Notes under the pieces: generated by a model
What the model was told of the DNA's origin: nothing
Databases searched by the model: none
The model's input: only the letters and a program-made list of their open reading frames with translations
Shown: one piece after another, positions 1 to 10,585 of the stretch
Numbering within the stretch: position 1 is the first letter of the stretch
How the letters are laid out: the number at the start of each line of letters is the position of its first letter
Program-made: the position numbers and the translations under genes
NCBI GenBank assembly: GCA_033439265.1
Contig: JAVTVX010000034.1
Coordinates: forward strand, 16,506,501-16,570,500
Origin: Dillenia suffruticosa
Taxonomy: Eukaryota > Streptophyta > Magnoliopsida > Dilleniales > Dilleniaceae
Length of the DNA: 64,000 nucleotides
Reading direction: 5' to 3'

Positions 1-461
1 TATTTTCCCATAATACTCACCCCTCATTTTCCATGTTGACAGACATAGTTTCGGTAGGGACACGTGTGGAGAGGCATTCGACACATTGGGTATATATTTA
101 GAAACGCCGAGCCTTGGGTATGGTACAAGCCATTCTTTCGTGATGAACTTGGATAATGTAAAATCTTGAGGTCTATAGGTTGACTGTGTATATATTTTAT
201 GGGATGACTATAATTGTATTATTTAACTTGTAAATTTGAGACTCTCAAAATTTGTTGTATATTCATTCAATGAGTCAAAGTGTTGCATTTTACTTTCTTT
301 ACCCAGGAAAATCTTACTTTGAGAAAAAATGAGTTTTAAATAGATTTAAAACAGGTGAAGATGTTAGCCTTCATTGTCTCGGTATGCGTGTCATGTGATG
401 GGCAGCATACGAGGTAATGGGCGACTGTTCAAGGCCTTTGATTGTGAATCGGAGCGTGACA
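1..461 (+). mobile_element. 3' portion of a Ty3/gypsy LTR (cut by window start)
   Basis: This stretch follows the same order of short motifs as the LTR tails at 4680-5346 and 12430-13090: an ACTCACCCCTCATTTCC motif, a GATCTATAG-like block, a CTGTTCA-GCCTTTGA block and a GAGCGTGACA end. It ends in TGACA at 461 and no primer-binding site follows. It is therefore a 3' LTR or a solo LTR of a diverged member of the same family, with its left part outside the window. Confidence 0.7.
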
Positions 462-784
462 AACTTCATGGTAATTATAGACAAGTCATGTAATTTTGCT
501 AAATCTAACTTTATTTTTATTTATATTTCAATTATTACATTTTACCATTTTTTATTTACATTAATTCTATTTCAATTAATTTAATTGTGTTTTTTTTCCT
601 AATTTTTTGTATTCCGAATGAGTATGGAATTTAAATTATAATATATTAATAATTTAAAAATCTATATATTTAATCACACATATTTACCGTTCAAAATATA
701 TAAAATTAATAAATCATAATTCATTCATAACATTCAATTTAAATATCATTCAAATATAATGGTTTGAATATATCAAAATCGCAG
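462..784. other. AT-rich spacer, no gene seen
   Basis: The sequence is very AT-rich with short homopolymer runs. I see no open frame, RNA gene or clear repeat boundary. It lies between the LTR end and the A/G-rich block of a CACTA-related fragment. Confidence 0.5.
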
Positions 785-1043
785 TAAAAAAATTCAATGA
801 GAATAGAAAAGGTAAAAAAAAATGACCCCAAGGTGAAGAAAAAAAATAGAGGTGAGAGTGAGATAAGAAAAAAAAAGGTGAGAATGAGATAGGAAAAAAA
901 AAGTGAGGTTGAGATAGATAGGAAGAAAGAATAAAAAAAAAATCATGCACACAAGACATTGGGGTATAATGGTTGTGACAATTGAGCTTTGAGGTTCAAA
1001 TCTGAGGTTTGAATCCGTGTGTTAGTAATATTTCATTTTTTGC
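785..1043 (+). repeat. A/G-rich block with tRNA-like motif, shared with 38683-38970
   Basis: A run of AAAAA-GGTGAG-type purine repeats is followed by a tRNA-like segment. At about 964-973 there is GGTATAATGG, resembling an RNA polymerase III A box, and at about 1003-1013 GGTTTGAATCC, one mismatch from the B-box consensus; the spacing is about 30 bases. The same order (GTTCAATGAGAATAGAAAAGG, purine run, ACAAAAGACATT, tRNA-like motif, GC-rich stretch) recurs inside the CACTA element at 36929-39253. It is either a tRNA-derived SINE carried by the transposon or a fossil tRNA-like module. A functional tRNA is not supported because the stems do not pair convincingly by eye. Confidence 0.5.
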
Positions 1044-2175
1044 TTGAAAAAAAGAAGCACGCATGGGTACCCATGCGGGCGCTTGCATGCGCATAAAAAA
1101 ACAATAAGCACGTGCGGGCACCCGTGTTGGCGCTTGCATGTGCAAGGGTTCCCACAAGGCAAGCGTGGCATGCGCATGCGTGCGCTTGCCTGGGCTGGCA
1201 ATTGCGTGCGCGTGGGCATGCAGCGCACATGGCTGCCCGTAAGGCATGCATTGCATGTGCATGCCAGCCAGGGCTCCTACTTGTGCGCTTGCCTGCATGG
1301 GCGGCCGTACAGGCATGGGCAGGTGCCTGGGCGGGCACTTGCATTCATGTGGGCACCCGTGCGTGTGCGAGCATGCAGCGCTCATGGCGGCATGCATGGC
1401 ATGCACCCCCGCGCATGCCGCATGAGCGTCGTGCGGTATGGGCGGTGGCCGTGCGGGCGCTTGCAAGCACACAGGCGCCTGCGCATGCCCGGTCGTGCAC
1501 AACGTGTGGGAGCTTCATGCGCAGCGCATGCGTGGGTGCCCACTCGAGCATGTGCAGGCATCCGCAGGGGCACTTGCATGCGCACTTGCCCTGCACGGGC
1601 ATGGGCTATGCCATGCCCAATGGCATGCACGAGCGACCGTGCGAACATGAGTGCGTGCCCGCACGGGTGCATGCTTTCGTTTGCCTCTATTGTGGCATGT
1701 GCGGGCACCTGTATGGGCATTGTTGGGTGCCCATGCGGGTGCTTCCATGCTCGCTTGCCCTGCATAAGCATGCGTAGTGGCCTTGCGGTGGCTTGCACAA
1801 CCGCCCGCTTGACGTCTCTTGCATTCGTGCTTGCCCTACATGGGCATGCATGTGAGTGGTGGCTCGTGTGGGCGATCGTACGGGCATGGGCTGCCGCTTG
1901 CCTACACGGTGGCATGCACAGCCGCACAAGCGGGCATAGGCTGGTGCCCGTGGGGCACTTTCATGCACGCTTGCCTTGCGTAGGCATGCGTAGTGGCCCC
2001 ACGGCTACCTACGCCGGTGCCCACACGAGTGCTTGCATGCTTGCTTGCCCCGCACGGGAATGTGTCGTGCTTGCGAGTGGTAGCATGTGCGGGCATCCAC
2101 GCAGTCATTGATGGGCGCCCACGCAGGCTCTTGCTTGCACACTTGCATGCATGGTGTGGTCCCCGCTGCGCCCGC
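1044..2175. repeat. GC-rich degenerate GCATGC/GCTTGC repeat island
   Basis: About 1.1 kb of strongly GC-rich sequence sits in otherwise AT-rich DNA. It is built from short, imperfect, often palindromic motifs such as GCATGC, TGCATGC, CATGCGCG and GCTTGCCTGCATGGGC. All six frames are unusually open because the repeat rarely forms TAA or TAG, and the translations are low-complexity mixtures of H, A, C, M, R and G. I read it as non-coding repeat DNA. It lies upstream of a transposase fragment at 2682, as do the GC islands of the CACTA elements at 13126-30705 and 53888-63795. Confidence 0.7.
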
Positions 2176-2681
2176 CTTATTTTTAATTTAAGTTACTAAT
2201 ATTTTTAATTTAAATAATATAATAATATGAAATTATTAATTTAAATTATTAATATTATTAGTTTAAATAATGTAATGTTATTAAATTAGTAATTTGTATA
2301 ATTATCTATATTTTATACTTTTATATAAATTAAAAAAAAACCACTAACAACAATAATATTAATTTATTTTAATTAACATTTAATTTACAAGATTTATCCT
2401 TTTAACATTTATAAACATTTGAATCATAACTTCACAAAAAAATTTCTTGGTGCCAAAAACAATTTTCTATTTTAGTGACAATTTAATGACAATTTTTTTT
2501 TACTCCAACACATTTTTGTTTCTTTATTCCCTTATTTAGCGCCAATTTAATAATCTTTTTTTTTTTGCCAAAATCATTTCTTTAATTATTTCATTTATTT
2601 ATCTTTTTTTTTTCTATTATTTCGGGTATTTATTTCAATGAAACTTGTGCAAAACATCTGATTTGATTTGTATTTAATATG
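2176..2681. other. AT-rich segment upstream of transposase fragment
   Basis: This is AT-rich DNA with TTTAATTTAAATTA-type runs and, near 2440-2580, phrases such as TTGGTGCCAAAAACAATTTT and GCGCCAATTTAAT. Similar phrases occur at 26700-26850 inside the minus-strand CACTA element. No gene is seen. It probably belongs to the same fragmented transposon as the neighbouring pieces. Confidence 0.4.
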
Positions 2682-2930
2682 ATGGACAAATCATGGATCC
2701 ATTCTGAGTGGTGCATATATTGGAGGGTGAATGTATTTCTTGAATTTGCATCTACAAATATTTAATCCAATACAACACATTGAGATTTCCTAGACACACA
2801 GTTTTCAATCACTTGTTAATCACCGGAGAGAGTAATGAAAATTTACATGCATCTAATGTATCCAACTACATGATATGTTTGGCATGTTACGTGATTCAAT
2901 CACAGATTTATATAATCACTGGCGTATTTG
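2682..2930 (+). pseudogene. CACTA TNPD-like transposase, N-terminal domain fragment
   Basis: The frame from the ATG at 2682 begins MDKSW and reads VFLEFAS a little later. This parallels MDKRW and TFLEFVSAN in the minus-strand CACTA copy at 21972-22292. Both copies also share, in another frame here, a THT(I/V)FNHLL-like stretch, GES.E, and MICLACY near the end. These are features of the transposase-associated N-terminal domain of plant TNPD proteins. This copy has in-frame stops, a frameshift and an internal deletion, and runs into the orphan CACTA terminus at 2937. It cannot encode a working protein. Confidence 0.7.
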
Positions 2931-2936
2931 AACCAA

Positions 2937-3767
2937 CACTACAAAAAAACACGGTTTTAGCCACGGATTTTCGTAGCAAAATTCATCGCTAATTAGTGAC
3001 GAAAAAATTTTCATGGCTAAATTCGTCGCTAATTAGTGACGAAAAAATTTTTGTGACTAAATTCGTCGCTAATTGACGACAAAAAAAATTTTTCATTACA
3101 AATTTCGTCGCTAAATAAGTTTTTTATATATAATTAAATAAAATATAATATTAATATAATATTTAAATTAAAAAATTAATTTAACAACCACGGTTTAGCG
3201 ACGGATTTCTAAATCCGTGGCTGATTCAGCGACGGATTCAAAATCCGTCGCTAAATAGGTTATATATATATAATTAAATATAATATAATATTAATATAAT
3301 ATTAAAAAATTAATTTAACAATCGAATTAAATTTAGCGACGGATTTCCAAATCCGTGGCTAATTCAGCGACGAATTCCAAATCCGTCACTGAATAATTAG
3401 AATTTTGTTTTATTTTTATTTTATTTTAATAATTTCAACGACGGATTCCAAATCCGTCGCTGAATTTTATCTTCTTTTAATTATAATTTTATTTTATTTT
3501 TATTTTATTTTATTATTTTATATTAACAAATCATATTATTATTTTACAATATTTTAATTTACATTTTATTTTATTATATTATATTTCTTAATTCTTAAAA
3601 AAAACCATATATTTTATTTTATTTTATTTAAATTATATATATATATATATTAATTAATTTATTATTTTTTTCTTTTTTTTGATTTAATATTTTTTATTAT
3701 TTTATAGGTAATTTTATTTTATTTGTATTATTTTATTTAATAATATAAATTTTTTAATTAAATATTA
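2937..3767 (+). mobile_element. Orphan left end of a CACTA-type element with subterminal hairpin repeats
   Basis: The segment begins with CACTACAAAAAAACACGG, a textbook CACTA terminus. It is followed by repeated direct and inverted copies of TTAGCGACGGATTT / AAATCCGTCGCTAA between about 2960 and 3470, then AT-rich DNA to about 3767. No matching right terminus (reading ...TAGTG) is found before the sequence switches to the truncated 5' LTR at about 3768. The element is truncated, apparently by the same deletion that removed the start of the LTR. Confidence 0.75.
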
Positions 3768-5346
3768 ATCTCTCTTCCTCTTTTTCTCTCTCCCCGACTC
3801 TTCACCTCCCACGGCTGCCTTCTCCCTCCGTCATGATCAGTCGCTCGCCCCGCTACCTCTCTCCACTACGAGCAACCACACCACCATCACTATCTTCTTC
3901 TTCTCTCTTTACCTCACTCACGGTTTCTCTCTCACTGTTTCTCTCTCTCTCCGCTGCTCACTTTCTCTCTATCTCTCGCGATCTCCCTCCCCTTGATCGC
4001 ACTCCGCCGCGAGCTTCCACCGTGATCCGCCACCACCACGAGCGCACCCCAGCTGCTGCAGCTCCTCCCTTCCGTGAGCGCGCCACAGCGCGATCCTCCC
4101 TGCACAAGCGCGAGCGAGCCAAAACATGTGCTTTCTCGCGTGAGCGCACCATAACGTGAGCGAGCCTGCTCAGGAGCGCACCTACGCATGAGCACTTGCC
4201 TGTGCATGAGCGTGTTCCAGCCCACTAGCGTTCAACCCACGAGCTGTCTAGGATATGCCTAGGCCTGGGGTATCCCACGAGTTGTCGTGATTTTATTAAC
4301 GATACGGTACTAGTCAGGTTGAACCCAAAAAGGGGAAGGATTTAGATACTTTCTCCAAATCTAGCACCTGGACGAGATCCATCGCCAACACCGGGGTAGA
4401 AAGCACTTTAAATAAATTTGCATATAACATCCCCGGTGCGCTTGTCATAGGTTGAGGTAGACCTCTACTAGGACACTTTCGGCTGGCAGCTCTATGATTT
4501 TAATGACAGTGCTTTGGATTCATATTTGACTTGATAATGCGTGCAAATGATATATTGTTGAAATGAAAAGCATAATGATTTGAAGTACGATTTGTATACT
4601 TACGTTTTGACACTCCAGTTTCACAATTCTTATTAGACAATTGCATTGACCCACTCACTTACTGAGTTTTTTTTCCCTGAGTACTCACCCCACATTTCCT
4701 TTCTTGTTTCAGAGATAGTATTTGGCAAGGAGCGTTGCTTTTAGGACGCTTAGTATCATTGGGAGATCTGGTTTGAATTTGAGAAGTCATTGTATATTTT
4801 CGCTACAATTTCGTGAGTTAATTATATTGATGATATATATGTATTTTGAAATCTATAGATGACCATTGTATAATTCTGCGATGACTGTACAAATATGGAT
4901 ATTTAAATTATGGAACTCTCATGTCATTGCATAACACATATATTGAGGCAATTTCTATTCATTGTATATGTTATTTGGGAATGTGTCATGTTCTAGAAGT
5001 GTACTTTAGGGCCGCTCGGTGCCACCTCTAAATCACAGGAGGGGCGACTGGCGGCTGTTCATGCCTTTGACGGGGGCATGGCAGTAGAGGTATGTGGTTA
5101 GGACTGTGAAAATTCATTTTATTAGTTTTGCGTTGTCCTGGATTGTGCGGTATAGATGTGTTGGTCTGATGTTGGATTTGATTTATGTATTGTGAGGCTG
5201 GGTTGGCCCTATTGTACAGGTAGCAGGTTGATTGCTATATGGGAGACCTCTGATATACAGGGAGTTTCTTTCCAATTTTCTGTAAAAATACAGTCAGAAT
5301 TCAGGACAACGAGCGGCTGCTCACGATCCTGGTTCGGGGCATGACA
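3768..5346 (+). mobile_element. 5' LTR, truncated and internally deleted
   Basis: From the CT-rich stretch at 3768 the sequence matches the 3' LTR from about 10915 onward, including TCTCTCTCCCCGA, the CGAGCGCACCCCAGC block, TCTAGCACCTGGACGAG and the terminal GGTTCGGGGC-TGACA. Roughly the first 300 bases of the LTR are missing, replaced by the CACTA fragment. A middle part equivalent to about 11430-12090 is also missing. It ends at 5346, a few bases before the primer-binding site. Confidence 0.85.
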
Positions 5347-5353
5347 GTTGACT

Positions 5354-5371
5354 TGGTATCAGAGCCCTAAG
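5354..5371 (+). other. Primer-binding site, tRNA-iMet type
   Basis: TGGTATCAGAGCCCTAAG starts eight bases after the LTR end at 5346. TGGTATCAGAGC is complementary to the 3' end of plant initiator methionine tRNA, the usual minus-strand primer of this retrotransposon group. It fixes the orientation of the element and the position of the 5' LTR end. Confidence 0.9.
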
Positions 5372-5656
5372 TTGAGAGCTATGTAGGAAGAAAGTCTTGA
5401 AAACATTCCAGAGTGTGTTTGTGTTTAAAGTCCTCAATGCATAAGAGTTTCATACAGTCATGAAGTCCCAGTACATGGTCATAGGTATATGAGTTCATCC
5501 ATTTTAGTAGGGTTAGATACAGTTGTATCTAACCTAACAATTTTTTTTTAGGATTCCATTCTTTGTGAGGGTAGTCAAGATGTGACTAGTTTAAATTTCT
5601 TGAACCATGTCTATTCTTTGAACGATACCTAACAAGGATCCTTCTCTTGCAAAAGG

Positions 5657-7100
5657 ATGACTACCTGACGGAGCACCCACTTTGCCCCACCGGAGGAATT
5701 AGATGAGCCGGAGGACCGTTCCTCGACTCGTGTGCCACCACCGGTACCTACTCAGCTAGCTGCTCAGGCTAAGACTCCCGTACCCATACTCGACACCTTT
5801 CGGCAGGTGTACAAGTGGTACGCTTCGTATGGGGTCCAGATTCCGCCCCCACCACCTCCTGTAACGGTGCCTGCACTTGCCGCAGTGCCAGTTCCTTCGG
5901 CACCGATTCCACTGCCAGTGGCCGGTCCTTCTATCTTGTTAGAGCTAAGTGAGGCCACATCGACTACTCTTAGACGGGTACATGAGTTGACTCAGTTGGT
6001 TAAGGAGGCCCATCAGCTAGGGTGCACTGATTTCATAGGGCTTGATGATGCAGCGGTAGCCAAGCATTGGATCAACCGTACCCGTAGGATTTTGATCGAT
6101 CTGGGGATTGGAGAGGAGCTCTACCTGAAAGTGGCACAGTGATTATTAGAAGGAGAGACCCTCTTATGGTAGGAGGCCATCACTGATGAGGTGATAGAGC
6201 CACCATGATGGGACGACTTCCTTTGGAAGTTTGACGCAAATTCTTCCTACTCTACCAATAGGACCAGATGAGGTCAGAGCTGGGACGGCTTATACAGGGG
6301 TCCAGATCTGTCTCAGAGTATGAGGCAGACATGCGGAGACTTGCCGTATTTGTACCGGATTTGGCCAGACCTCAGTATTCGCGCTATAAATTCGAAGACG
6401 GTCTCAGTCTCAGCATAAAGAAATATATGACTGTTACTCCACAGTTTACACTGGCCGAGGTAATAGACTCTGCTCACAACGAGGAGGCTTTGGTCCGCAC
6501 CGAGACTAGGCTGAGAGAGAATAGAGAGCTGAAGAGAAGGAAAGAGAAGTCTCATTCTGCGCAGAACTCCAAGAGTGGCAGGGGATCCAATTCGTACAGA
6601 GATAGATTTGGATCTCGACCTGCTAAGCTGGGACGGGGACAGTACTCCTAGGGGTTCAGACAGCCCGCTCCGACTCACCCTTTATAGTATACTACTCAGC
6701 GGCATCCTTATTGCCGCAGGTGCAATAAGTCCCATTCGATAGGAACTTGTTCAGTGTCGGTCACTTGCTTCCACTATAGGAAGCCGGGGAGGAGTTCCTG
6801 CCCTGAGTTAGGACGCGGATGACAGAGTTCACAGAGCCGCACTAGTACTCCTCATATAGGTCAGCAAGGATAACCTACTCGGCCAGCATCTTCTACTCCC
6901 AGGGTGACCATGGGAGTAACACAGTGTAACCTAGACATGACAGCAGCCTAGGGCTCAGGCCCAGGTTTATGCCATGACGCAGGAGGATGCCCAGGCGAAC
7001 CCCGACATCATCATGGGTACTCCTCCTTCTGATCCTGTAGAATAGGATCTTTATTCGTATTTCCACTTCTTTTGGGGATGTCAACATTGTATCATGATAG
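5657..7100 (+). pseudogene. gag of the chromovirus, multiply interrupted
   Basis: Gag would form the virus-like particle. The reading frame starts at the ATG at 5657, has a stop at the fourth codon, continues open to a stop at 6140-6142, and shifts frame before 6268. There it shows the gag core with RSVSEYEADMRRL-type wording. A lysine/arginine-rich tail leads to a CX2CX3HX4C zinc knuckle at 6712-6750. A second knuckle just downstream has lost a Cys (now Tyr) and its His (now Arg). Further stops occur at 6649 and beyond. Almost all stops are one transition from CAG, TGG or CGA. Confidence 0.85.
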
Positions 7101-7249
7101 TAGTATAGGTATTTTATGTTCTGTACCCTTTTGTCGACATGATAGTACTCTGACATTTTTGTACACTGAAGTTGTAAAAGCCTTAGAGGCTCAACTATTT
7201 TGACATATATATATATATATCAATTTTGAAATTATTCTAAATTTATATG

Positions 7250-7520
7250 CATTTTGTTCAATGATAGGTACTCTACCTATCTTCGGAATAGATGTTCGTA
7301 TCATTATTGATACGGGGTCTAACTATTCGTATATGAGCGATCAATTCTTCCGACATTCTGACAAGCCGCTCTCACCTTTGGACGAGGAGATATTGGGGTG
7401 AGTAGATTGTGCGCGGCACAGTGTATAGAAAATGTGAGATCAAAATTGAAGATACAGTGCTAAAGGCAGATCTAATCCCTCTCACCATAACTGATTTTGA
7501 TGCCATCTTGTGGATGGATT
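7250..7520 (+). pseudogene. Retroviral-type aspartic protease remnant
   Basis: The frame around 7259-7390 contains an IIIDTGSNYSY-type motif, with the catalytic DTGS codons at 7309-7320. This is the active site of the pepsin-like protease that cleaves Gag-Pol. A frameshift and stops follow within about 80 bases, and the C-terminal flap region is unreadable in a single frame. It lies between gag and RT, as expected. Confidence 0.8.
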
Positions 7521-7528
7521 GACTACAT

Positions 7529-8620
7529 ATGCATCGGGCTTCAGTTGATTGCTTTAAGAAGCAGGTAGAGTTTCGAAGACCCGATCAGCCAGTGTTGATA
7601 TTTGAGGGTAAGAGGCGGATTTTACCCCGCTGTGTTATTTTAGTTTTAGAGGCCAAACGTATGATTCGCCGCGGGAGTATGGCATATCTGGCTCATATCA
7701 TAGACACCACTGCTCAGGGATCGAGACTTGAGGCTGTTCCAGTGGTACAGGAGTTTACTGATATTTTTCCCGAGGAGCTACCCGGATTACCACCGGTTCG
7801 GGAGTTCGACTTTGAGATCGATTTAGCTCTGGGAACTACCCCTATCTCTATGTTGCCATATAGGATGGCACCGATTGAGCTGAGAAAGCTCAAGGTCTAG
7901 CTGCAGAAATTATTGGATAAGGGGTTTATCCGTTCTAGCACGTCACCTTGGGGTGCTCCAGTGCTGTTTGTAAAGAAAAATAACAGCTCACTGAGATTAT
8001 GTGTGGATTATAGGCAGCTTAATCGGGTGACTGTGAAGAACAGATATCCACTACCTCACATAGATTATTTGTTTGATCAATTGCAAGGTGCCCAAGTTTT
8101 CTCAAAGATTGATCTTCGATCGGGATATCATTAGTTGCGGATTATGACTCAAGATGTGCCAAAGCTAGCTTTCCACACTCGATACAGGCACTATGAATTC
8201 TTTGTCATGCCGTTTGGACTGACTAATGCCCTAGCTGCATTCATGGACTTGATGAACAGAGTTTTTCATGACTATCTGGACCAGTTTGTCATAGTCTTCA
8301 TAAACGATATACTGGTGTATTCGCGGAGTGACAAGGATCATGTTCAGCATCTTCGTACCATTTTACAAATCCTCCGCGATGAGCAGTTATATGTCAAATT
8401 CACAAAATGTGAATTTTGGCTAAGACAAGTTGGATTTTTGGGGCATATCGTTTCTGCAGAGGGGATTTTTGTCGATCCGCAGAAGGTCAATGCCATTATG
8501 AGATGGGAGCAGTCGCAGACAGTAACTGAGATCAGGAGTTTTCTTAGTCTGGCCGGGCATTATCGTAGATTTGTTGAGAGGTTTTCTCGGATAGCTGCAC
8601 CATTGTCTAGATTGACGTGA
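7529..8620 (+). pseudogene. Reverse transcriptase domain with mutated active site
   Basis: The region begins with the protease-RT linker (EFTDIFPEELPGLPP at about residue 80 of the first segment). It then runs through [38 protein letters not shown] and [11 protein letters not shown]. The catalytic box reads [10 protein letters not shown], where intact relatives have two adjacent Asp; the first (8303-8305) is now Asn. Two in-frame stops at 7898 and 8132 break the frame, both TAG where family members have Gln, and a third stop at 8618 ends it. The frame is otherwise continuous, so the segment is degraded but recent enough to read. Confidence 0.95.
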
Positions 8621-9074
8621 AAGGATGCCAAGTTTGTATGGGATAACCGTTGTGAGGCGAGCTTTCAGGAGCTCAAACAACGGTTGACTACAGCTCCAAT
8701 TTTGGCGCTTCCCACCAGCAGTCGGGAGTTCATAGTATACAATGATGTTAGCCGACAAGGGTTGGGTTGTGTTTAATCCGACACACGATCTAGAGCTTGT
8801 GGCCATAGTCTTCGCATTGAAGATATGGCGCCATTACTTGTATGGGGTGACTTGCCGGGTGTATACGGATCATAAAATTCTGAAGTATTTATTCACCTAG
8901 CAAGAACTTAACCTGAGACAAAGGAGATAGTTAAAACTTCTCAAAGATTATGATCTTGTCATTGATTATCATCTGGACAAGGCCAATGTGGTTGCTGATG
9001 CCTTGAGCCAGAAATCAGCTTCATCGTCTCAGGAAAACGATACGGCATACCTCACTTGTTTGATGGGACTCTAG
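8621..9074 (+). pseudogene. RNase H domain with internal deletion
   Basis: After the stop at 8618 the frame continues with the RT-RNase H connection (SFQELKQRLTTAPIL) and then a GLGCV motif. There it jumps directly to a [24 protein letters not shown] segment. In related elements about 20-25 codons separate these two motifs, so part of the catalytic core has been deleted near 8774, with a frame change. [10 protein letters not shown] and ANVVADALS wording follow, with further stops. The domain would degrade the RNA of the RNA:DNA hybrid but cannot be functional here. Confidence 0.85.
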
Positions 9075-10040
9075 GATTTGGGAGTCAGATTGGCTAGTGA
9101 TGATCATGGCACTCTGCTAGTCAGGTTTGAGGTCAGGCCGACACTGTTGGACCGTATTAGGGAGCTTCAGTGCACTGATACCGAGCTCCAGGCTCTTACT
9201 GAGAGAGCCCGTAGAGGTGATATAGATGATTTTAGAGTCCGTAGTGATGGACTTCTAACTTATCGAGATAGAGTGGCTATACCCGCCAATGAGGATCTCT
9301 GCAGGTCCATATTAGAGGAGGCACACTCCTCGGCCTATACCTTGCGCCCGGGTGGTACAAAGATGTATCGAACTATTCGGAGCAACTATTGGTGGCCAAG
9401 TATGAAGAGGGACATTGCAGAGTTTGTAGCTATATGTTTAGTCTGTCAGTAGGTAAAGGCTGAGTATCAGAGGCCAGCGGGTTTACTACAGCCTCTTCCC
9501 ATTCCCATATGGAAGTGGGAACATGTGACTATGGACTTTGTTATGGGGTTGCCGTGGACTCAGGCCAGATATGATGCCATTTGGGTGGTAGTCGATCGAC
9601 TCATCCCGATGCGCAGCGACTTTCCAATGGAGACATTGGCACGTCTGTATATTGACGAAATAGTCAGACTACATGGAGTTCCTGTGTCCATAGTCTCAGA
9701 TAGAGATCCGAGATTCACTTCTCAATTTTGGCCCAAGCTGTAGGAAGCTTTGGGCACGCGGTTCAGCTTTAACACAGCATATCACCTACCGATAGATGGT
9801 CAGTCGGCGAGGACCATTCAGACGCTTGAAGATTTGCTTCGGGCTTGTGTCATGGATTTTCGGGGTAGTTGAGATAGGCATTTACCACTCGTGGAGTTTG
9901 CATATAATAATAGCTATCAGAACAACATCAATATGCCACCCTATGAGGCACTCTACGGCAGAAAGTGTCGCACCCTATTGTGCTGGGATGAGGTAGGCGA
10001 GAGAGACCTTACCAATATTGAGTTAGTCGAGGAACTAAGG
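9075..10040 (+). pseudogene. Integrase N-terminal and catalytic core, interrupted
   Basis: The segment starts with the linker LLDRIRELQ, followed by a zinc-binding HHCC-like region ending in CLVCQ at 9452. The core follows, with a first Asp in [11 protein letters not shown] and a second in VSDRDPRF. The catalytic Glu lies in the segment after the stop at 9741. The codons at 9450 and 9741 are TAG where relatives have Gln. The C-terminal half of the core continues in another frame (FAYNNSYQ, ALYGRKCR), ending near 10040. Order and wording match chromoviral integrase. Confidence 0.9.
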
Positions 10041-10554
10041 AAAAGGTCAGGGTGATCCGTGAGCGGTTGAAAGCCGCCCAAAATAGACAGAGGGCATATG
10101 TGGATCGAAGACGCTGGCATTTAGAGTTTGAGGTGTGTGATATGGTGTTTTTGAGGATTTCTCCCTTGAGGGAACTCATTCGACATTGGCAGTGGGGCAA
10201 ATTGAGCCCCAGGTACATTGGCCCGTTCCGTATCCTCAATAAGGTTAGGAGCATGGCATACAGACTAGAGCTACCAAACGAGTTATCTCGGATCCATGAT
10301 GCTTCCATGTATCAGTATTGAGGAAGTACATCCCAAATCTTTCGCATATTTTAGAGCCTCCACCTGTTGAGTTGCGAGAGGACCCCGGTCTTCCAGTTCA
10401 ACCCGTGGCTATTCTAGATCAGCAGGTCAGGAAGTTACAGAGCAAAGAAGTCTAGTTGGTCAGAGTTTTGTGTAGGAGTGACCAAGTCGAGGAGGAAACC
10501 TGGGAGCCCGAGGAGGCTATGAGGAGACAGAACCCCCATTTGTTTGCTGTTTAG
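10041..10554 (+). pseudogene. Integrase C-terminus and chromodomain
   Basis: From 10052 the frame reads ERLKAAQNRQRAYVDRRR, then the GPFRIL and YRLELP motifs of the integrase C-terminal domain. A frame change near 10318 leads to the pol C-terminus. There, VAILDQQVRKL, VEEETWEPEEAMR and NPHLF form a chromodomain-like module, with a TAG in the middle where Gln is expected, and a final stop at 10552-10554. Chromodomains steer insertion toward particular chromatin; their presence supports the chromovirus assignment. Confidence 0.85.
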
Positions 10555-10585
10555 TTCTCTTTTAGTTTCGAGAACGAAACTTGTT

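Noticed and set aside
960..1025. A functional tRNA gene
   Set aside because: Only A- and B-box-like words are visible. The acceptor and anticodon stems do not pair convincingly, and the same motif at 38880 differs at stem positions.
1044..2111. A 355-codon plus-strand open frame, with several overlapping frames on both strands
   Set aside because: The sequence is a GC-rich repeat in which stop codons are rare in every frame. The translations are low-complexity with no domain, and there is no plausible promoter or splice context.
3833..4225. Possible small protein genes in the 5' LTR
   Set aside because: They lie in CT-rich and GC-rich LTR sequence that is repeated at 10837-11564 and, inverted, at 29827-30454. 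The frames are not conserved between the copies.
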